A stretch of DNA of 64,000 bases from Blastomussa wellsi (GCA_947652115.1 OX393561.1:37610686-37674685), one strand, 5' to 3'; numbered from the stretch's first letter, positions 11,553-21,629 are shown. The notes: generated by a model not told the origin, from the letters alone. A program made the numbers and translations.

Positions 11553-14500
11553 TCACATGTCCCTTGCTGGCTCCTCGTTGGGGATTTCTCCGGTCTCCTG
11601 ACTAAGTACATCCTCTCCAGTCACCTCATCTGTGGTCAACAATAGCACAAGCTTGTGAATTGGCCTGTCTAGGTATGATGGCGGGCTTTGGCGTTGGCCA
11701 CAGTTGTCCAAATTTCTGTCTGCCATCAGCAACTTGACCTTTCTGACATATCCGTCCTCACTTGGGTAAACTTGCACCACTCTACCAAGTGGCCACTTGT
11801 TGCGCGCTCCTTCGCTCTCCTTAGATATCACAACGTCTCCCACTGCAAGGTTTCTTTTAGGCTGGATCCACTTTTGCCTGACCTGTAACATTTGGAGATA
11901 CTCATCGCGCCATCTCATCCAGAATTGGTTCGCGCAATACTGCATTCTTCTCCAACGTTTTCGACAATAAACATCAGCTCTTTGGAACTCTCCTGGTGGT
12001 GGTAACAATCGTTTAGGTTTCATAGTAAGAAGATGGTTTGGTGTTAAGGGCTCTGGTGCCTGTGCATCACATAGGTAGTCCACACTGAGAGGTCTTGAGT
12101 TGATAATGCACTCGACTTCTGTCATGAGTGTGCGCAAAGTCTCATCATCAAGTTGGCTCCCAACCTTCGATAGAAGTGGTTCCAATGCATTGCGTACACT
12201 GCGAATCAAACGTTCCCAGGTTCCTCCCATGTGACTACAATGGGGCAGGTTCATCTTGAATGGGACCCACTCGCATCCATTTCTTAGCAGGTATTCTTGA
12301 ACGTGATCTTGATTCATCTCAGATAATGCCTCCTTCAGTTCATTTCGCGCACCGACGAAATTTGTCCCTTGATCAGACCTCAACTGTCTTACAGCTCCTC
12401 TTCGATTCATGAAACGACTCAATGCATTGATGAAAGAAGAGCTGTCCAATGAATTGGCAGTCTCCAAATGAACACTTCGCGACGCCATACACGTAAACAG
12501 CACTCCGTACCGTTTGACTTCGCTTCTTCTCTCTTTGACTATGAACGGTCCAAAGTAATCAACGGCGCAATATGAAAATGGAGGCGCGGGCTCCAGTCTG
12601 TCCTCAGGAAGACAGGGCATTTTCTGCTGCTCTGTGGGTCTACGCAGTCGTCTACAGGTCACACAACTTGATATGAACCTTGCTACTCCTGATGATCCAT
12701 TGATCACCCAGTAGCCATTCTGGCGCAGCTCATTGTGCGTCATCCCACGACCCATGTGGTTCACTTTCAAGTGATGATGTTCGATCAACAGTTCAGTCAA
12801 GTGTCCCTTTCTCGGAATAATGACTGGGTGCTTTATGTCAACTGGTACATTTGCTCTTCTGATACGACCTCCAACACGAATAAGACCATCTTGGTCCACG
12901 AACGGGTCCAGTTTGTACAGGGAACTGGTCTTTCGTAACTCTTGGTTTCGTTTTCTAGCTTGACATCGGTTTGTGTCTCCATCAGTAACATTTAAGTTGC
13001 AGAGGATCTGAAGCTCTGTCTGGAAGTGTTCATACTGCAAATTCTTGATGATGTTCTTCTCTGCCTCTTGAAGCTCTGTTACTGTAAACTTTACTTCTGG
13101 TATCTCAACTTCTGCACTTGACTTTGTCCCCGGTTTCTTGGACATCTTAATTTCTCTTCTCTGAAACTTGGACTTTAGTCGTAGACACAGGGCTATGACC
13201 TTCGTAGCCTGATACCAGCTGCGTACACCATTAAGTCTGCTTGTCTCGAAGTAATCAGGAAATGGAGTGACGCTCTTGACTTCCGTCGTCAATACGGATA
13301 CTTTCTTCACTTCAGGGTCGGACTCTTGAAGGGGAGACACCTCCACGTTCTCAGGTTTGCAAGGTCCGCTTTCCCACAGAAATTCTGGACCAATGAGCCA
13401 ACGTGAACCTTCTACCAGCTGTTTGGCTGTGAGTCCTCTTGACGCTTTGTCTGCCGGGTTGTTGGTTGTCTCAACATAGAACCAGGAGTTAGGATCAGTT
13501 AGATCACGGATTTGTTGAACTCTGTTGGCGACATAAACATGGAATCGTTTAGCCTCATTGTTTATGTATCCGAGAACTACTCGGCTATCCGTCCAGAAAA
13601 ACTCCTTGATCCCTGGGTACTCTAACTCATTCCGCACAAACTCACTCATTCTTGCTGAAGTGGTAGCGGCAGCTAATTCCAACCTTGGAATGGTTTTGTG
13701 CTTCAAGGGTGTTACCCGTGTCTTTCCAACAACAAAAGAGCAATGAACTTGGTCATGTTCGTTAATTAGTCTTAGATACGAGCACTGGCCATAACCTTCT
13801 GTTGAAGCATCTGAAAAGTAGTGCATTTCCACAGCTTTCACTGAGCCAAAGTCGTTTGGCTTAAAACATCGCTCTATCTCCAGTTTCTCCAGGTCCTTAA
13901 TTTCTTGACGCCACTTCTCCCATTGTGGGCGTAGATACTCAGGGACAGGGCTATCCCAGTCCAATTTGTCTCTGCACATCTGCTGGAGTATCTGCTTTCC
14001 TTTGAGTGTTACAGGGCCTATGTATCCATTAGGATCATAGATGGAGCCAATGGTCGATAAGACACCTCTTCGAGTTAAAGTGCGGTCACGAAGTTCGATA
14101 CGGAACTGAAAGCTGTCATTTTCAACGCACCACATCACGCCTAGGGCTCGCTCAATAGGCAAAGGATCTACAGCTAGGTTCAGTTCTTTGATTTCCTTTG
14201 CATGGTCTTCAACCGGAATAGCTTCAAGAACTTCCTTCTTGTTAGAGACTATCTTGTGCAATCGGAGCCCGGCCTTGTCACAAATGGCTTGACTGGCCCT
14301 GATCAATTGGATGGCTTCAGGAACTGTAGCTACGGATTTTAGACCATCGTCCACATAGAAGTTCTTACGAATGAACGCAGCTGCATCAGCACCAAAATCT
14401 TGTTCACCATCATCAGCCGCTCGCCTAAGCCCAAAGCTCGCACAACCTGGTGAACTGCTGGCTCCAAACAGATGAACTTTCATCCGATACTCAACCACTT

Positions 14501-16172
14501 CCTTTGAAGGGTCGCCATCCAGCCACCATAGGAAGCGCAACAGGTCTCTGTGTTCTTCGGCGACCATGAACTGATGGAACATGCTCCTTATGTCTGTCAT
14601 AAATGCAACACTTTCCTGGCGGAAACGACACAAGATTCCTAACAGATCATTCATGAATTCTGGACCTTGAAGCAAGTAATCATTGAGGCTGACTCCGTTA
14701 AATTGTGCTGAACAGTCAAATACCACTCTTATCTGCCCTGGCTTTTTTGGGTGATAAACGCCTGTGTGTGGGACGTAGTTGACTTTACCATCTCGCACCT
14801 CAAGACGATCTGCTGGAACTCTTTCGGCGCACTGAGAGATTAGGTCCTTCATGAAGATCTGGTAGTCTGCAAAAAACTTCGGATTCTTCTTAAATCTGGA
14901 TTTCAGTTGGTTCCACCTCTTCACAGCAAGCTGTCGGTTGTTGGGAAAGGACACATTGTCAGATTTCAAAGGAAGCGGCATTTCATAGTGTCCATCTGGT
15001 CTCTTCTTCACTCCGTCCTCCAGAATCTTCAGGAACCTCTCATCTTCCACAGAGTATGGTTTGCTCTTAGCATTTATCTCCGCAAAGTCCGACTCGAACA
15101 CACGAAGAATGTTCTCTGCGTTGAGGATCTCTTTGGCTTTCGTTGCGAATGCAAATCGGTTATTGATTTCTGAAGCTGCAACTCTATTGCATACACCCTT
15201 ATCTCCACTCTCTTTGTCACGTGACTTGCAGACTCTTCCAATCACTCCCCAACCAAGTATAGTTCTTTGAGCATACGGCTCATCATCTTCCCCGGCAACT
15301 ATTTCTCTTGGTCGGATAGCTTTTGGACAGTTGTTTCCAATCAGAATAGAAATCTCTGCATCTGGGTGGTATGGTGTCAACTTATCAGCAATAGGCTTCA
15401 GATGTTGCCACTCTCTAGCCACTTCAGGTTTTGGAATCTGTGATCGGTTGGCTGAAACAAGTTCTCGAGTGAAGGCCACTGGAATCTTTATAACGCACTC
15501 TCTATGATAGTCCAACACTTCTAGACCAGATATCTTTCTAGTTTCAACGTGTGCATTCTGCTGTTGCATTGTTGTCAACAATAACTCTGTTGCTGGGCCT
15601 TGTAGGTTGAACCGTTCGCACAGTGTTTCAGACACAAAGCTAACATTTGAATGATCGTCCAGCACTGCATACTGCAAAATTTCCTTTTCCGGTTCTCCCA
15701 CTGGCCTGACCCACACTGGCACAATCATAGTGTGATCAAATCCACCACCTTGATCAGCAAGTAGACATACACTCATACAATTTGAGACGGCAGCACTGTC
15801 TTGTGTTTGTTCTTTGTGAAGGCAGGTAGGATGCATTCCTGAGCAAGTTTTGCATTTCAATCTCTTCTTGCAGTTCATCACCTGATGACTTCTACTGGCC
15901 GCACAGTCCATGCACAAATGTTCACGAAAGAAGAAATCTCTCCTTTGACTGAAAGGCTTTCTGCAGAAATCAGTGCAGTCGTCCAACTTGTGTACTGCAC
16001 CACAGAACAGGCACTTGCTTGAGTTGTTTTTACCAGCGTGCTCTGATTTGCTAGAACTACTAGGACCTGATTCAGAGTTTTCTCCGTCCTTGGCTGATGT
16101 AGATAGGGAACTACCCTCTTCTGACTTCTTCTTTGGAGTTTTGTTAACTCTAGGACTGGTTAAAGTGGACAT
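11553..16172 (-). CDS. pol: Pol polyprotein of BEL/Pao retrotransposon
   Basis: 1539 residues, intact. The N-terminus has zinc-knuckle-like Cys/His clusters (CLFC..H..C at 54-66, CMDC..H..C at 87-101, CKTC at 107-110), normally a nucleocapsid feature but here located in Pol. An aspartic-protease-like LDDHSN lies at 171-176. Reverse transcriptase spans about 470-640 with MTDIRS (525-530) and YVDD (606-609). RNase H includes FSDAS (786-790) and TDSR (861-864). The integrase has an HH-CC zinc finger (about 1132-1173) and a catalytic triad D1205, D1267, E1320. A BEL-type C-terminal domain (DUF5641-like, VGDVV) follows. The ATG lies 5 nt after the gag stop, in the -1 frame relative to gag. The -1 frame is open back to about 16234, so either a frameshift within gag's last 55 nt or re-initiation could produce Pol. 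Confidence 0.95.
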   Translation of the reverse strand: MSTLTSPRVNKTPKKKSEEGSSLSTSAKDGENSESGPSSSSKSEHAGKNNSSKCLFCGAVHKLDDCTDFCRKPFSQRRDFFFREHLCMDCAASRSHQVMNCKKRLKCKTCSGMHPTCLHKEQTQDSAAVSNCMSVCLLADQGGGFDHTMIVPVWVRPVGEPEKEILQYAVLDDHSNVSFVSETLCERFNLQGPATELLLTTMQQQNAHVETRKISGLEVLDYHRECVIKIPVAFTRELVSANRSQIPKPEVAREWQHLKPIADKLTPYHPDAEISILIGNNCPKAIRPREIVAGEDDEPYAQRTILGWGVIGRVCKSRDKESGDKGVCNRVAASEINNRFAFATKAKEILNAENILRVFESDFAEINAKSKPYSVEDERFLKILEDGVKKRPDGHYEMPLPLKSDNVSFPNNRQLAVKRWNQLKSRFKKNPKFFADYQIFMKDLISQCAERVPADRLEVRDGKVNYVPHTGVYHPKKPGQIRVVFDCSAQFNGVSLNDYLLQGPEFMNDLLGILCRFRQESVAFMTDIRSMFHQFMVAEEHRDLLRFLWWLDGDPSKEVVEYRMKVHLFGASSSPGCASFGLRRAADDGEQDFGADAAAFIRKNFYVDDGLKSVATVPEAIQLIRASQAICDKAGLRLHKIVSNKKEVLEAIPVEDHAKEIKELNLAVDPLPIERALGVMWCVENDSFQFRIELRDRTLTRRGVLSTIGSIYDPNGYIGPVTLKGKQILQQMCRDKLDWDSPVPEYLRPQWEKWRQEIKDLEKLEIERCFKPNDFGSVKAVEMHYFSDASTEGYGQCSYLRLINEHDQVHCSFVVGKTRVTPLKHKTIPRLELAAATTSARMSEFVRNELEYPGIKEFFWTDSRVVLGYINNEAKRFHVYVANRVQQIRDLTDPNSWFYVETTNNPADKASRGLTAKQLVEGSRWLIGPEFLWESGPCKPENVEVSPLQESDPEVKKVSVLTTEVKSVTPFPDYFETSRLNGVRSWYQATKVIALCLRLKSKFQRREIKMSKKPGTKSSAEVEIPEVKFTVTELQEAEKNIIKNLQYEHFQTELQILCNLNVTDGDTNRCQARKRNQELRKTSSLYKLDPFVDQDGLIRVGGRIRRANVPVDIKHPVIIPRKGHLTELLIEHHHLKVNHMGRGMTHNELRQNGYWVINGSSGVARFISSCVTCRRLRRPTEQQKMPCLPEDRLEPAPPFSYCAVDYFGPFIVKERRSEVKRYGVLFTCMASRSVHLETANSLDSSSFINALSRFMNRRGAVRQLRSDQGTNFVGARNELKEALSEMNQDHVQEYLLRNGCEWVPFKMNLPHCSHMGGTWERLIRSVRNALEPLLSKVGSQLDDETLRTLMTEVECIINSRPLSVDYLCDAQAPEPLTPNHLLTMKPKRLLPPPGEFQRADVYCRKRWRRMQYCANQFWMRWRDEYLQMLQVRQKWIQPKRNLAVGDVVISKESEGARNKWPLGRVVQVYPSEDGYVRKVKLLMADRNLDNCGQRQSPPSYLDRPIHKLVLLLTTDEVTGEDVLSQETGEIPNEEPARDM

Positions 16173-16177
16173 GCCTT

Positions 16178-18166
16178 CTAGCTCTGGGATGTTAGCCTTT
16201 TCTCGGTAAACTTGAGAAAGGTAGGGTAACTAGTTTCACCATGGGTGTGTCTCCACTGCTTAATTGCATCTCTCCACTTATTCTCAAGATGGTAAGGGAG
16301 TTTAGCTAATAACTTTACATTCTCCTTTGCATAGTCTAGGATAGAGAGTCCTGGAATTGTTTCCTTTGCTGCCAAGATCTTATCTAGGAAGTCTGAGAAC
16401 TCTCTTAAGGCAGCAGCATCCTTGGGACCTATCTTAGGCCAACTCTCTAACTTGTTAATAAATGCTGTACTTACAACATTACAGTTTCCATACCTCTCCT
16501 GCAGTACAGACCTAGCCTTCTGGTAGGCATCTTCTGTTCCAATCAGAAGATAGTGTTCCACCACTTGTTTTGGCTTTCCTGTTACATACTGATTCAACAT
16601 GTTCAACTTGATGTCTGCTTCTAGAGGTCTGGAGTCGACTAGAGCATTGAAAGTACTCTTCCACGCAGGGTATTGCAAAGGGTCACCATTGAATACTGGA
16701 ATAGTAAGTTTTGGAAGTTGCCCAGAGACAAACAACTGTTTGCTCACAGAGCTTTGTTCCAAATTAGCTTCAGTTAACTTATCCATACATCTTTCCAACG
16801 ATAATGCCATTCTATCCAAACCATCGCTGAACGATTTAACTTGACTTTGGGGATTAACAGGCTGGTAAGTAAGAGGGGGTGTAACCATTGTTGACATAAT
16901 TGGTGATGGACCACTGAAGAAATTAGTTACAGCAGGATTAGTTCTCATTGGTGTGACATTTTCATACCCAGACTGGTGACTCGAAGGTGAAGTAACCGCT
17001 GACACATTTGGTGATGGACCACTGAGAGGTTTAGTTACAGGAGGATCATTTTCATAGCTAGGCACTTCTGCTGGAGTGGGAGGGACATGTCCATGTCCAA
17101 AATGACGAACTGTAAATACTGACTGTGTTACAGCTCCTCGAGAGAATGATGGAGCAGAAGCATGCAAAGTACTTGACGTAGACTTAGGTGTGGACGTGGT
17201 TGTAAGTGCTGGTATTTGAGGTACTTGTAACTGAACCGATGTGCTAGCCACACTAGTACTGGTAGTCACAGGCAAAGATTGCAGGAATCTTCTCACACCT
17301 TCCCCTTTGCCTTCGGAAGGAAGGTTAACCAAGTCGTCCTCAAGTGAGGGAATTTGCTCCCTTTCAATCTCTTCACAAACATTTAACTTAGCTCTGCTTA
17401 ATTCAAGATCCCTTTTTATTTTTAGCTCTTCAATTTTTTGTTCTTGTATCAACTTTTCAATTTCCAGGGCCTTTTCTTGTCCAACGTAGGCTAACTTCAC
17501 TTTCAAGGCCGCTTCTTCCTGTTGAAGCTTATACTTGTCTACTTTGTTTGAACGTTCACTGTCCACACTTGATTTTGATTTAAGACTTTTGACACCTTTG
17601 CTCAACTTGGACCCCTTAGATCTGACAGAACAAGACTCGAGTACTGTTTGTTCCAAATACTTAATTTCATCCCTCACGTCCCTTTCAAAATTAGACCACT
17701 CACCACAAACTTGCTCCCAGATGTCTCTGACAATCGCTAATTCGTCGCCTTCAACAATTTCTCTAATTTCATTGTACGCATCCGTAAATTCATTCCACGA
17801 AACTTGAGCCTTACTAAACTTCTGCTTCCAAGTTGGTAGTTCATTACATTGTCCTCGAAGCAGCAGTGTTTCTCTCATTGTTCCTGTTAATGTAGACCTC
17901 ATAGACTTGTACGATTTAATTTTAATTTCGGTTTGATAGGACCGACCCTTTTTTGTCAGCTTCCTATTACGAACTTCAACAAATTGATCTTCATTTTCCT
18001 CTTCAGAACATGTCTTATCTTCGGCAACATCCGGTAATTCAACGATTAAACGCGAAGACATTTCGTTGGCACCATCCAAGTAATTATTAGAAGCGGAACT
18101 TACCACTTCAGCACGGCCATCCGCCAGCTTTGAGTCCTCGATTATTTGACTTGACTCTCGAGACAT
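16178..18166 (-). CDS. gag: Gag-like protein of BEL/Pao retrotransposon
   Basis: 662 residues from the first ATG (MSRESSQ; an in-frame TTG lies 21 nt upstream). The N-terminal third is acidic and charged. It is followed by a Lys/Glu-rich coiled-coil stretch (LQQEEAALKVKL .. IKRDLELSRAKL), then a Ser/Thr/Pro-rich linker with repeated PSP-type phrases. The C-terminal part, beginning LTIPVFNGDPLQYPAWKS, matches the DUF1759 domain typical of BEL/Pao Gag. It has no zinc knuckle of its own; those are at the start of Pol. It would assemble the cytoplasmic particle that packages element RNA. It ends at a TAG 5 nt before the pol ATG. Confidence 0.93.
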   Translation of the reverse strand: MSRESSQIIEDSKLADGRAEVVSSASNNYLDGANEMSSRLIVELPDVAEDKTCSEEENEDQFVEVRNRKLTKKGRSYQTEIKIKSYKSMRSTLTGTMRETLLLRGQCNELPTWKQKFSKAQVSWNEFTDAYNEIREIVEGDELAIVRDIWEQVCGEWSNFERDVRDEIKYLEQTVLESCSVRSKGSKLSKGVKSLKSKSSVDSERSNKVDKYKLQQEEAALKVKLAYVGQEKALEIEKLIQEQKIEELKIKRDLELSRAKLNVCEEIEREQIPSLEDDLVNLPSEGKGEGVRRFLQSLPVTTSTSVASTSVQLQVPQIPALTTTSTPKSTSSTLHASAPSFSRGAVTQSVFTVRHFGHGHVPPTPAEVPSYENDPPVTKPLSGPSPNVSAVTSPSSHQSGYENVTPMRTNPAVTNFFSGPSPIMSTMVTPPLTYQPVNPQSQVKSFSDGLDRMALSLERCMDKLTEANLEQSSVSKQLFVSGQLPKLTIPVFNGDPLQYPAWKSTFNALVDSRPLEADIKLNMLNQYVTGKPKQVVEHYLLIGTEDAYQKARSVLQERYGNCNVVSTAFINKLESWPKIGPKDAAALREFSDFLDKILAAKETIPGLSILDYAKENVKLLAKLPYHLENKWRDAIKQWRHTHGETSYPTFLKFTEKRLTSQS

Positions 18167-18331
18167 GACGAGTGTTAATAATTCCAAGCCAAACGTACGT
18201 TTACAAGGTTCAGGACCACATGGAATCCATTCAATTCAGTCTAGCTTCTTAACAAAGTTGTTGTTGTCCGCAACAATGTCCTTATGGTGATACGAAGCTT
18301 CGCATAAGACCACAAAGTCCATGTTCAAACT

Positions 18332-18345
18332 TACTAAGTTGTTAT
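18332..18345 (-). other. Putative self-complementary primer-binding site
   Basis: Directly abutting the 5' LTR, the element-sense sequence ATAACAACTTAGTA does not begin with the TGG expected for pairing to a tRNA 3' CCA end. It is instead perfectly complementary over 14 nt to an LTR-internal segment (18461-18474, and 11146-11159 in the 3' LTR). The layout matches Tf1-type self-priming, where the 5' end of the transcript folds back onto the primer site. A half-tRNA primer remains an alternative. Confidence 0.6.
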
Positions 18346-18648
18346 TGTGTCTGCCCTCGAGTTCTGCACTGCAGAATCGACTGGGAGTTTCGACGAAAAT
18401 CAACAAGAAATAAACCAAGATGAACGTTCGTTGTTATTCGCAGGAAAACCTATTTCTGAGATAACAACTTAGTACGCCATACGTGGCGAACGACACAAGG
18501 ATTACTCTGATTTTAAACGATACAAACAACATCACACTTGTGATACGAAACATGGCGGCCATGCAGCCGGAGAGCGTGTGTTACCCCCCGCAGTGCGAAT
18601 AGGTGAATACCGCTGACCGACTTACTACTGCACACTGCTGTAGCAACA
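18346..18648 (-). repeat. 5' LTR of the BEL/Pao element
   Basis: 303 bp, no mismatch to 11031..18648's other LTR (11031..11333) found by eye, TG..CA ends, followed by target duplication CTCAT at 18649-18653. In element sense TTTAAAA starts 43 nt upstream of the self-complementary segment at LTR positions 175-188, so U3 would be about 160-175 nt if transcription starts there. Confidence 0.95.
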
Positions 18649-18653
18649 CTCAT

Positions 18654-20240
18654 CTTAAAAAAAACTGGCAAGTTCTTTCAAGTTTGTAATCGGTCTATAT
18701 CGTTGTCATTCGAAACAATCCTTGTATAATTTCAGCATTTTATTATCCCGTTGGTGGTTTTTGACATTGGAAAACTCTTACTTTTAGATTTCCTTCAATT
18801 TGAAAGTAAATGGGAAAATGACTTCAAATGCACTGCTCCTTTAAGAAATTTCGTTAAAAGTTTGGGTGGAGAGAGTGGTTGTTTCGTTATACCATTGGGC
18901 GATGTGCTAGCGAAACACTCTGATGCAACGAATGCCGGAACCAAATCGTATTAAAGAGAAAAGCAGTTGTAACTCCTAACAAAATGCATTAAAGATTGTG
19001 TTTTGTGAAGGTTCTTTACCGACCAGGTTCCGGATAACACGGAAATCTACAATGTTCAGCATGTAGAATTCTGTCATACGTGACCTCTGATATGTTTCCA
19101 GTCTGCAATATATTTGAGATTTGACGCGGTCGGCTGACAAATGTGTGGAAGCTGAAAAGAGCATGTCCAAACCTGCGATCTGGGGTTTTTTATTTTTTGC
19201 AGTGGGGGAAAGGAAAAAATATTGTTTTCTTTTTTCTTTCTTCCGCTGCGAAAAAAATAAGAATGTCTGATCGCAGGTTAGGCAAGTCCATATCTCCTAC
19301 TCACACCAACCTTCCCAGCTTATATAGCTACATGTGTATAATTAAAATCAATTTTCGTGGAAACTGATACTGAGAAATCTCACAGAAACACGAAATTTCG
19401 AGCCAGATTTGACCCAGTTTTCTGAAATGGCGGGAACATGGCGCAAAGTTGTCTGTCCATGCAGTCTATCCGAGGCCACAAGGACGTCTTCAGTGAAACC
19501 ACTTTCAACCCTTCAATTACACGAGAAATGTATATATATTAAAATTGGTTTAATTTATACTACAGTTCCAATTATAAAGGAACAGGTTTTTAGTTTCCAT
19601 AAATAAATATTTACAGTTTTCTAAATCATGAGTTGGATAATCGCGTTTGTATTTAATCACCTGTTTAGAGGGATATGATCTCCTCTGAACAATTATCGGT
19701 CGAATGAAGTCTATTAATTTGCATGGCGACGTTTTTAACAAGAACACCGTGTGATAATTAAACATTTTCTCACGTTACATTAACCCATCATTGAAAAAAT
19801 AATGATGCATCGCTTTGGACAAAATTGTAAATGTTCTATTTTGGTTAATTTATAGAAGAAAGACAAATATTCTGTTGGATATTGTTATGCTTCAATTAAT
19901 TTTAATGCTCGCTAGTGCTTGTTTTCTTAGAGTTAATTTATGGACATAAAATTGTTGATAATGGACTTCACTTAATGTGCTTAATGGTCTCCTTACAAGG
20001 AAAGAACAATTGGACTAGCTTAAAATCATTGCGATTTTAGTTGCAGCATAATCAGCTTTTAGTTCGATTTAACAGCTGAGATTACGATGACGATTTTTGT
20101 ACCATGTACTTTATCCGACATATGCAAATCAAAGACTGTTTTGAATTTCCGTTTGATTTTAAACAAAGAATCTTCGTAGGAGTTTAATTTCCAATAAGGC
20201 AAGTGGCCGCCTTGCTGTCATACACGCCTCAACGGATTGC
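18654..20240. other. Intergenic, no gene recognised
   Basis: Resumption of the pre-insertion locus after the retrotransposon, then A/T-rich sequence with short unconvincing open frames. Nothing else recognised. Confidence 0.5.
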
Positions 20241-20246
20241 GCTTCT

Positions 20247-20252
20247 TATAAA
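20247..20252 (+). promoter_or_regulatory. TATA box candidate for the second Ras-like gene
   Basis: TATAAA in CTTCTTATAAACAC, 252 bp upstream of the ATG at 20504. The distance is similar to the arrangement at the first Ras-like gene, supporting an ancestral duplication of gene plus promoter. Motif-based only. Confidence 0.4.
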
Positions 20253-20503
20253 CACTTATTTCTGTTGAGCAAGATATCCAAAGAAAAGTATCTGTTGCAT
20301 GCAAAAAGTGGTTGAATGTTCTTTAACTACAAATCCCTGAAACCTTACAGCGACAATCGATATTTTGGTTTTTGACGTCCGTCAGCTGCGACAGTAACTT
20401 CCGCTAAAATCTACGAACCTGCTCACGCCGGCTTGTGCGGTTATAACGGTGAAGGGTGGTGCAAGATTTCATACAGTACAAGCGCTACGTTTGCTAACAA
20501 ATC

Positions 20504-21157
20504 ATGCCAAAAGATAAAGAAGAAGAAAAAGACAACTATTTGCAAAAGTTTACTGTGGCAGTGTTTGGTGCCGCGGAGGTAGGCAAGACCTCACTTATCA
20601 ACCGCCTAGTCGGGATAGAATTCAACCCCGAGCATTTACCAACAGTGGAGGACTTTCATGTCAAGCATTTAGCTTTCAAGAATAAGACTTGCGAGCTTCA
20701 AATCATCGATACTTCAGGCACGTACGAATTTCCCGCCATGAGAAGGGTAGCTATGGAGAAAGCTGACGCCGTAGTCTTGGTGTACTCCATGGATCGACCG
20801 GGGTCGTTTGCAAAGCTTGATCGATACATGGAAGAAATTCAGGAAAGCAACGTTGCAACGAACAGTGAGAAACCCGTTGTGGTAATTTCAAATAAATCTG
20901 ACCTTTCTGACTTGATGCAGCCAAAGTTTATAGACAAACGAGGTTTGAACATTAGCGTGGGCATGTATTTGGAAAGTAGTTTTGGATGTCACTGGTTCGA
21001 CGCATCAGCGAAGCTCAACGACAACGTAGAGGACACATTTTATAAGGTTTTGGAATGTCTATTTAACAATAACTATCCCAAGCGAAGAAATGGTCGTTCA
21101 TCACATCCAAGAAAACTCAGCTCCATAATACAGCGTAAGATGAAAATTTCTCGATAA
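20504..21157 (+). CDS. Ras-superfamily small GTPase, RASD/Ras-dva-like, paralogue of 6607..7281
   Basis: 217 residues, single exon. P-loop GAAEVGKT (22-29), switch-I Thr47 in PTVEDF, DTSG (69-72), NKSD (130-133) and ASAK (167-170) are all present, so nucleotide binding should be intact. The FPAMRRV stretch and overall layout match the gene at 6607. The two proteins share an acidic/basic N-terminal extension and a basic C-terminus lacking a CAAX cysteine (ends RKMKISR). The Ras Gly12 position is Ala and the Gln61 position is Thr, both expected to lower GTPase activity. ATG context is ATC-ATG-C. Likely a signalling switch; effector and exact subfamily cannot be read from sequence. Confidence 0.92.
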   Translation: MPKDKEEEKDNYLQKFTVAVFGAAEVGKTSLINRLVGIEFNPEHLPTVEDFHVKHLAFKNKTCELQIIDTSGTYEFPAMRRVAMEKADAVVLVYSMDRPGSFAKLDRYMEEIQESNVATNSEKPVVVISNKSDLSDLMQPKFIDKRGLNISVGMYLESSFGCHWFDASAKLNDNVEDTFYKVLECLFNNNYPKRRNGRSSHPRKLSSIIQRKMKISR

Positions 21158-21629
21158 TACAACAGTACTTTGCAGATTTGTACATACTATTATGAACCTG
21201 GCCGACAGTACAATATCTCCCACGACGATTAATTTCGCTTTCCTTGACTCAAGTTTACAAAAGGATTTCCGTTCAATATGTACAAGGTTATTGTGACTGC
21301 TTTAAAAATATTTAGCGTAATATAATGGGAAAATATGACTGCTGTTTATTTTATTGAAAGGCGTACGTATTGCTTGCATGTTATAACTGTCAAAATACTT
21401 GCTTACTGTCAATAATGTAGTCAAATTGCTTTGCGCAAATTTGCCAAACACAAATGTAAATAATGTAATCTGTATAAAATTATGTATTGCACGTATGAAT
21501 CATACTGAAAACTTGTAGCTACTTTTCAGGGCAAATTACTGCTTTTTCAGTTTTACCACCGAATCACTCAGCCGGTTTTTCACGATTTCTTCGCGGATGC
21601 AAATTGAATTTATGTCTGGCCAGTCCGGT

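Larger units (their letters stand above)
11031..18648 (-). mobile_element. Complete BEL/Pao LTR retrotransposon
   Basis: A 7618-bp element read on the minus strand. It has two 303-bp direct LTRs that look identical by eye, bounded TG..CA and flanked by a 5-bp duplication CTCAT (11026-11030 and 18649-18653). Internal order is LTR, putative primer site, leader, gag, pol, a 219-bp 3' non-coding stretch, LTR. Pol carries protease, reverse transcriptase, RNase H and integrase in the BEL/Pao order, plus the BEL-type C-terminal domain. No third (envelope-like) frame is present. LTR identity and uninterrupted frames indicate a recent, possibly still competent insertion. The element lies between the two Ras-like genes in opposite orientation to them. 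Confidence 0.96.
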
